This document shows positions 33,796-36,020 of a DNA stretch of 36,020 bases, one piece after another. Position 1 is the stretch's first letter; every line of letters begins with the position of its first letter. Under the pieces are notes generated by a model. It was not told where the DNA came from. It worked only from the letters and a program-made list of their open reading frames with translations, and ran no database searches. The translations under genes were made by a program, and so were the position numbers. The stretch spans positions 1-36,020 of the forward strand of contig DATMQA010000058.1 of the NCBI GenBank assembly GCA_035566895.1. Direction: 5' to 3'. The stretch comes from DATMQA01 sp035566895. Its GTDB lineage: Bacteria > Verrucomicrobiota > Verrucomicrobiia > Limisphaerales > UBA8199.

Positions 33796-34239
33796 CTATT
33801 CGTTGACCTTCTCCAAAATCTCAACCTCCTCACCAGTTGGGAGAACTCGCCAGCGATATTCAGGCATCCGGGTCAACTGAACCGAATCCAACTCTTCAAT
33901 TCCTTGCAGAAACGCTTTACAGATGCGGTGCCATCCGTCCAGCACCTCCCCGGTCGGCGAAAGAATGATGGGGTAATTCAAATCAGCCTCGTATATGTCT
34001 CGCGCGTGGTGCGCGATGGCACGGCAAGTCGGTTGAACGTTCATGCCGCCACCGAACCAGTGGACTTCGTCAAAGCCGGCGAGTTCAGTCAAACGAACCT
34101 GTTTCCGTGGGAGGCCCTCGGCCAATTCCCACAGTTGCTGCATGCGGAAGAAACGCATCGAACCGTCCGAATGCGCAGGCTCACATGAACGGCGTGCGGC
34201 CGCGCGCTCGTTTTTAGTCTTTTTTTCGCTCTCGTTCAT
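33796..34239 (-). CDS. ParB/sulfiredoxin-like domain protein, cassette-like
   Basis: Encodes 147 residues. The C-terminal half contains LNYPIILSPTGEVLDGWHR then ICKAFLQGIEEL, which looks like the ParB/Srx nuclease-like fold (position for a small-molecule or nucleotide site around DGWHR). The N-terminal 27 residues are charged and may be disordered. A good ribosome site (AGGAGATGATTTTG) precedes ATG 34239. Function is unknown; stand-alone ParB-like proteins are common on mobile DNA. It lies in the second cluster of small same-strand genes. Confidence 0.65.
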   Translation of the reverse strand: MNESEKKTKNERAAARRSCEPAHSDGSMRFFRMQQLWELAEGLPRKQVRLTELAGFDEVHWFGGGMNVQPTCRAIAHHARDIYEADLNYPIILSPTGEVLDGWHRICKAFLQGIEELDSVQLTRMPEYRWRVLPTGEEVEILEKVNE

Positions 34240-34329
34240 TCAAAATCATCTCCTGGTTGCCAATTCGGACGACCATCCCGCGTTGGCTGCAGCGATTTGA
34301 TAGGCCGACGAAATACTTGGGTCATAAAA

Positions 34330-34632
34330 TCAGTGATGTCCCCCACCGGAATCCCCACCATCAAAACCTCCGTGGTGTGAACTACCACCGTCGCCGGTCC
34401 CGTGATGCGACGCGTCGTGGTGCGCTGCATGATGAGACGAATCAGGATCTCCGGTGGTCCCGTCAAACCAAGCCCAAAAGCCACCTGAATCACCAGACGC
34501 TCCCGATTCACCAGACCCTGCCGATCGACTCGACTTGCTTCCACGTGGTCCGCCACGAGTCAGAAGGATTGCGAGCGCAACAAAAACCACACCCAGCACT
34601 AGTATCCCAACAATGATGACGGATAATTCCAT
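34330..34632 (-). CDS. Small membrane protein with Ser/Gly/His-rich tail, cassette-like
   Basis: Encodes 100 residues: one N-terminal transmembrane helix (about 4-25, SVIIVGILVLGVVFVALAIL) and a low-complexity tail ending in many histidines and glycines (SSHHAAHHDASHHGTG, GGDSGGGHH). Proteins with this layout occur as conserved small membrane proteins of unknown role; the tail could bind divalent metal. This frame is preferred over an overlapping one (34236-34556), which has no membrane segment or composition bias typical of a gene. The start lies 11 bases after the GCTAGGC core of attC-like site E. Confidence 0.7.
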   Translation of the reverse strand: MELSVIIVGILVLGVVFVALAILLTRGGPRGSKSSRSAGSGESGASGDSGGFWAWFDGTTGDPDSSHHAAHHDASHHGTGDGGSSHHGGFDGGDSGGGHH

Positions 34633-34643
34633 ACGCGCTCACG

Positions 34644-34738
34644 GCCTAGCGCCCCGGCTCAGGCAGGCCGCGGAAATGGCGTCCCACTGTCAACAGCACC
34701 GCAGTCGCGGCCTTGCCCGCAGTCGGATAGCGGCTTGC
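34644..34738 (-). other. attC-like recombination site E (degenerate)
   Basis: Lies in the 110-base gap between the IF3-N-like gene and the His-rich gene. On the minus strand GGGCAAGGCCGCG faces CGCGGCCTGCC, and the site ends with GCTAGGC (34650-34644) just before the next start codon. The AAC partner at the other end is not clear. It is weaker than sites A and D. Confidence 0.35.
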
Positions 34739-34742
34739 GTGG

Positions 34743-34967
34743 TCATCGCTGCTTGCGGCGAAGCTTAGCATGAAGCGCCTCGTCGGCGAGCCTGAAGATG
34801 CGCTCGCGGCCTGTGGCGATGTGAATCAGCTCGGCGCGCTGCTGTGCCGCCAGCGTCTGCGCCTCCGCAATGGTCATCAGTGGCAACTGGCGGCCATCGA
34901 CTCCGATGACGCGAACCGTGTCGCTCAGGCTTTTGCACCCTCCGGGCAATATTGAAATACGGTCCAT
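34743..34967 (-). CDS. IF-3 N-terminal-domain-like mini-protein, cassette-like
   Basis: Encodes 74 residues. The segment VRVIGVDGRQLPLMTIAEAQ followed by AAQQRAELIHIA follows the pattern of the N-terminal domain of translation initiation factor IF-3 (VR-I--DG-QLGVM---EAL-LA-E--LDLVEIAP). The C-terminal FRLADEALHAKLRRKQR resembles the start of the IF-3 linker helix (CRIMDYGKYKYEQQKK). The C-terminal 30S-binding domain is missing, so it cannot be a full IF-3. It might bind the ribosome or act as a decoy. ATG 34967 lies 10 bases after the GTTAGCG core of site D. The stop is followed by attC-like site E. Confidence 0.6.
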   Translation of the reverse strand: MDRISILPGGCKSLSDTVRVIGVDGRQLPLMTIAEAQTLAAQQRAELIHIATGRERIFRLADEALHAKLRRKQR

Positions 34968-34977
34968 AACCGTTGTT

Positions 34978-35070
34978 CGCTAACGAAAAAACTCACCGGG
35001 GCCGCGCCACTGACGGCCAGCATGCCAACAGAACGGACTCGCGGCATCCGGTGCGGTGACCTCGTTGGGC
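34978..35070 (-). other. attC-like recombination site D
   Basis: On the minus strand it starts with GCCCAAC (35070-35064, fits RYYYAAC), 4 bases after the stop of the zinc-ribbon gene, and ends with GTTAGCG (34984-34978; GTT kept). On +, ACTCACCGGGGCCGCG pairs with the inverse of GGTCACCGCACCGGATGCCGCG apart from a bulge. Length 93 bases, identical to site A. The next start codon is 10 bases on. Confidence 0.5.
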
Positions 35071-35074
35071 TGTT

Positions 35075-35449
35075 TCATTTTGATGCGGAGGCCGATTGCG
35101 AACCACCCATGTGACGAAAGCTTCTAACCGCCAAAACAGCAAAGGTGAAGCTCGTGGCCAAGCCAATCAGGACCGCAGGACCGACCCTCGGATCGGGGTC
35201 ATGCCTCATGATCGGATCGCGTCCGAAGAACCAAGCTGGATAGAGCCAACCAATTGCCAAAACGCCGAGACTGAGAACGAGCCAGAGGATCCCATCGCGC
35301 AATGCTCCCCTGCGGGTTCGTAGTTCGATGGGAGTGAGAACGCGTGGAGGTTTGGCTTCAAAACGCTCGCTCGGCAAAGCGGTGCCGCATTCCGAGCAGA
35401 TCGACAGCGCGTCGTCGTTCAGTGTGCCGCAATAGGAGCACTTTTTCAT
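35075..35449 (-). CDS. Zinc-ribbon membrane protein, cassette-like
   Basis: Encodes 124 residues from ATG 35449 (ATG at 35467 is an alternative). Cysteines C4, C7, C18 and C21 (CSYCGTLN and CSECGTAL) form a zinc ribbon. Two membrane helices follow (about 53-75, ILWLVLSLGVLAIGWLYPAWF in part, and about 92-112, GPAVLIGLATSFTFAVLAV). No family beyond the zinc-ribbon-plus-membrane type is recognised. The start is 12 bases after a perfect GTTGGGC core (35468-35462). Confidence 0.65.
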   Translation of the reverse strand: MKKCSYCGTLNDDALSICSECGTALPSERFEAKPPRVLTPIELRTRRGALRDGILWLVLSLGVLAIGWLYPAWFFGRDPIMRHDPDPRVGPAVLIGLATSFTFAVLAVRSFRHMGGSQSASASK

Positions 35450-35461
35450 ACACGTGCCGCA

Positions 35462-35510
35462 GCCCAACTATTATTCAACGAACCATCCCTTCGTATATTG
35501 AACAGCGCCA
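35462..35510 (-). other. attC-like half site F upstream of the zinc-ribbon gene
   Basis: The minus strand has GTTGGGC (35468-35462, perfect GTTRRRY) 12 bases before the start codon. A stem made of TTCAACGAA (35474-35482) and TTCGTATATTGAA (35490-35502) lies beside it. No RYYYAAC partner was found, so the site may be truncated. Confidence 0.3.
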
Positions 35511-35701
35511 AGCGCATGGTCAGGCTTCTTATGATGAACAGCTTACACCAAATTTCCAGCATTGGCCACCCCCGGAAACTGGCACCCCAGTCCTGATCGG
35601 TTGGTCCGAGCTTCTTCGCTGTCCCTCTCCTCGACCGGACTTGCTATTACCCAGACCTTCCAAAGACCTGAATCAGCAAACCTGTTGCGGTCCGGGCAAA
35701 C

Positions 35702-35878
35702 CCCGTAGGGGTGGCCTGTTTATAGTTGAACCGCCACCAACCCCCCTTCTTTTTGTTTTTTCAGCGCCGCGGCGACGGGATCTCCGATTAGCCTGGTAGC
35801 CGAATCGCCGCGGCGCTGAAAAAACAAAAAGGGTTGAAAAAGGTCCGCGGTTCTACAAACAGGCCACCCCTAACGGGG
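35702..35878. repeat. 177-bp nested inverted repeat (MITE-like)
   Basis: Outer arms TAGGGGTGGCCTGTTT (35706-35721) and AAACAGGCCACCCCTA (35857-35872) are perfect inverse copies. The inner 27 bases at 35749-35775 and 35805-35831 are also perfect inverse copies, with a 29-base centre. Between inner and outer arms the halves still pair in part. The flanks CCCC and GGGG extend the symmetry. It carries no gene. The remaining gene-free parts of 35468-36020 (35511-35701 and 35879-36020) show nothing I can name. Confidence 0.8.
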
Positions 35879-36020
35879 CCCCCTAACCCGGATATTTCAT
35901 AAGGGGTCGGGCGAGTGGCCGCGTTAGCCGACTTCGCCAAAAAAAATCGTCCAAGCGGCAGGTTTTTCCAAATGCGGGGAGGGGCTACCGCGAATCCAGC
36001 TTTACACCCAGCAAAAAGCA

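Noticed and set aside
34236..34556. 106-codon minus frame overlapping the His-rich membrane protein, ending with an ATGA overlap to the ParB-like gene
   Set aside because: The alternative frame (34330-34632) has a clear membrane helix and tail. The overlapping frame ends in the LQPTRDGR-type repeat and looks non-coding, though the ATGA overlap kept it in view.
35344..35799. 151-codon + frame at the right end
   Set aside because: It starts antisense to the zinc-ribbon gene and ends inside the 177-bp inverted repeat; no domain or ribosome site.

Overview
The window reads as about 36 kb of a GC-rich chromosome, most likely from a Verrucomicrobiota bacterium (Pedosphaera/Limisphaerales type). 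This is inferred from gene content and style rather than from a marker gene. The clues are a Tat-exported Gfo/Idh/MocA oxidoreductase, a PEP-CTERM protein, lipoprotein peptidases, GC-rich C-ending codons and many short palindromic or short-period repeats between genes.

Region by region. (1) 1-6372: a tightly overlapping fatty-acid beta-oxidation operon on + (end of an acyl/phenylacetate-CoA ligase-like gene, thiolase, FadJ-like multifunctional protein, acyl-CoA dehydrogenase, hotdog thioesterase). (2) 6589-10423: a C39-like peptidase and a rhomboid protease on -, an unknown gene on +, and a YihX-like HAD phosphatase on -. (3) 10444-13498, all on -: the conserved housekeeping block SRP RNA, dnaX, ybaB, recR. 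(4) 13587-18335: an outer-membrane-like protein, a Tat-signal oxidoreductase, a lipoprotein aminopeptidase and a LuxR-type response regulator. (5) 18458-24617: a galactose unit (SSS symporter, small membrane protein, galM, galK) facing a GDP-mannose-3,5-epimerase-like gene and a small membrane protein. (6) 24663-27502, on -: an S41 (CtpA-like) lipoprotein protease and then three small orphan genes separated by attC-like inverted repeats. (7) 27673-31772: a two-component cluster (FixL-like PAS kinase, single-domain receiver, REC-PAS-HisKA_3 kinase, LuxR regulator). (8) 32009-33660: a D-lactate-dehydrogenase-like gene and a convergent PEP-CTERM protein. (9) 33796-36020: four more small orphan genes on -, with attC-like sites at several of their junctions, then a 177-bp nested inverted repeat and no further gene.

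The most notable observation is in (6) and (9). Short same-strand genes of unknown function are separated by 93-104 bp imperfect palindromes bounded by AAC/GTT core sites, several matching the attC core consensus RYYYAAC / GTTRRRY, with the next start codon 3-11 bases after the core. This is the layout of integron gene cassettes. No integrase gene is in the window, so these look like clusters of attC sites lacking an integrase. One cassette product resembles a free-standing N-terminal domain of translation factor IF-3.

The second theme is repeats. A 112-bp palindromic element lies in frame inside the FadJ-like gene, between its hydratase and dehydrogenase domains. Several intergenic spaces hold 7-nt (in one case 6-nt) degenerate tandem repeats, often as facing inverted pairs. 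All assignments come from reading the sequence and translations; no database search was run.
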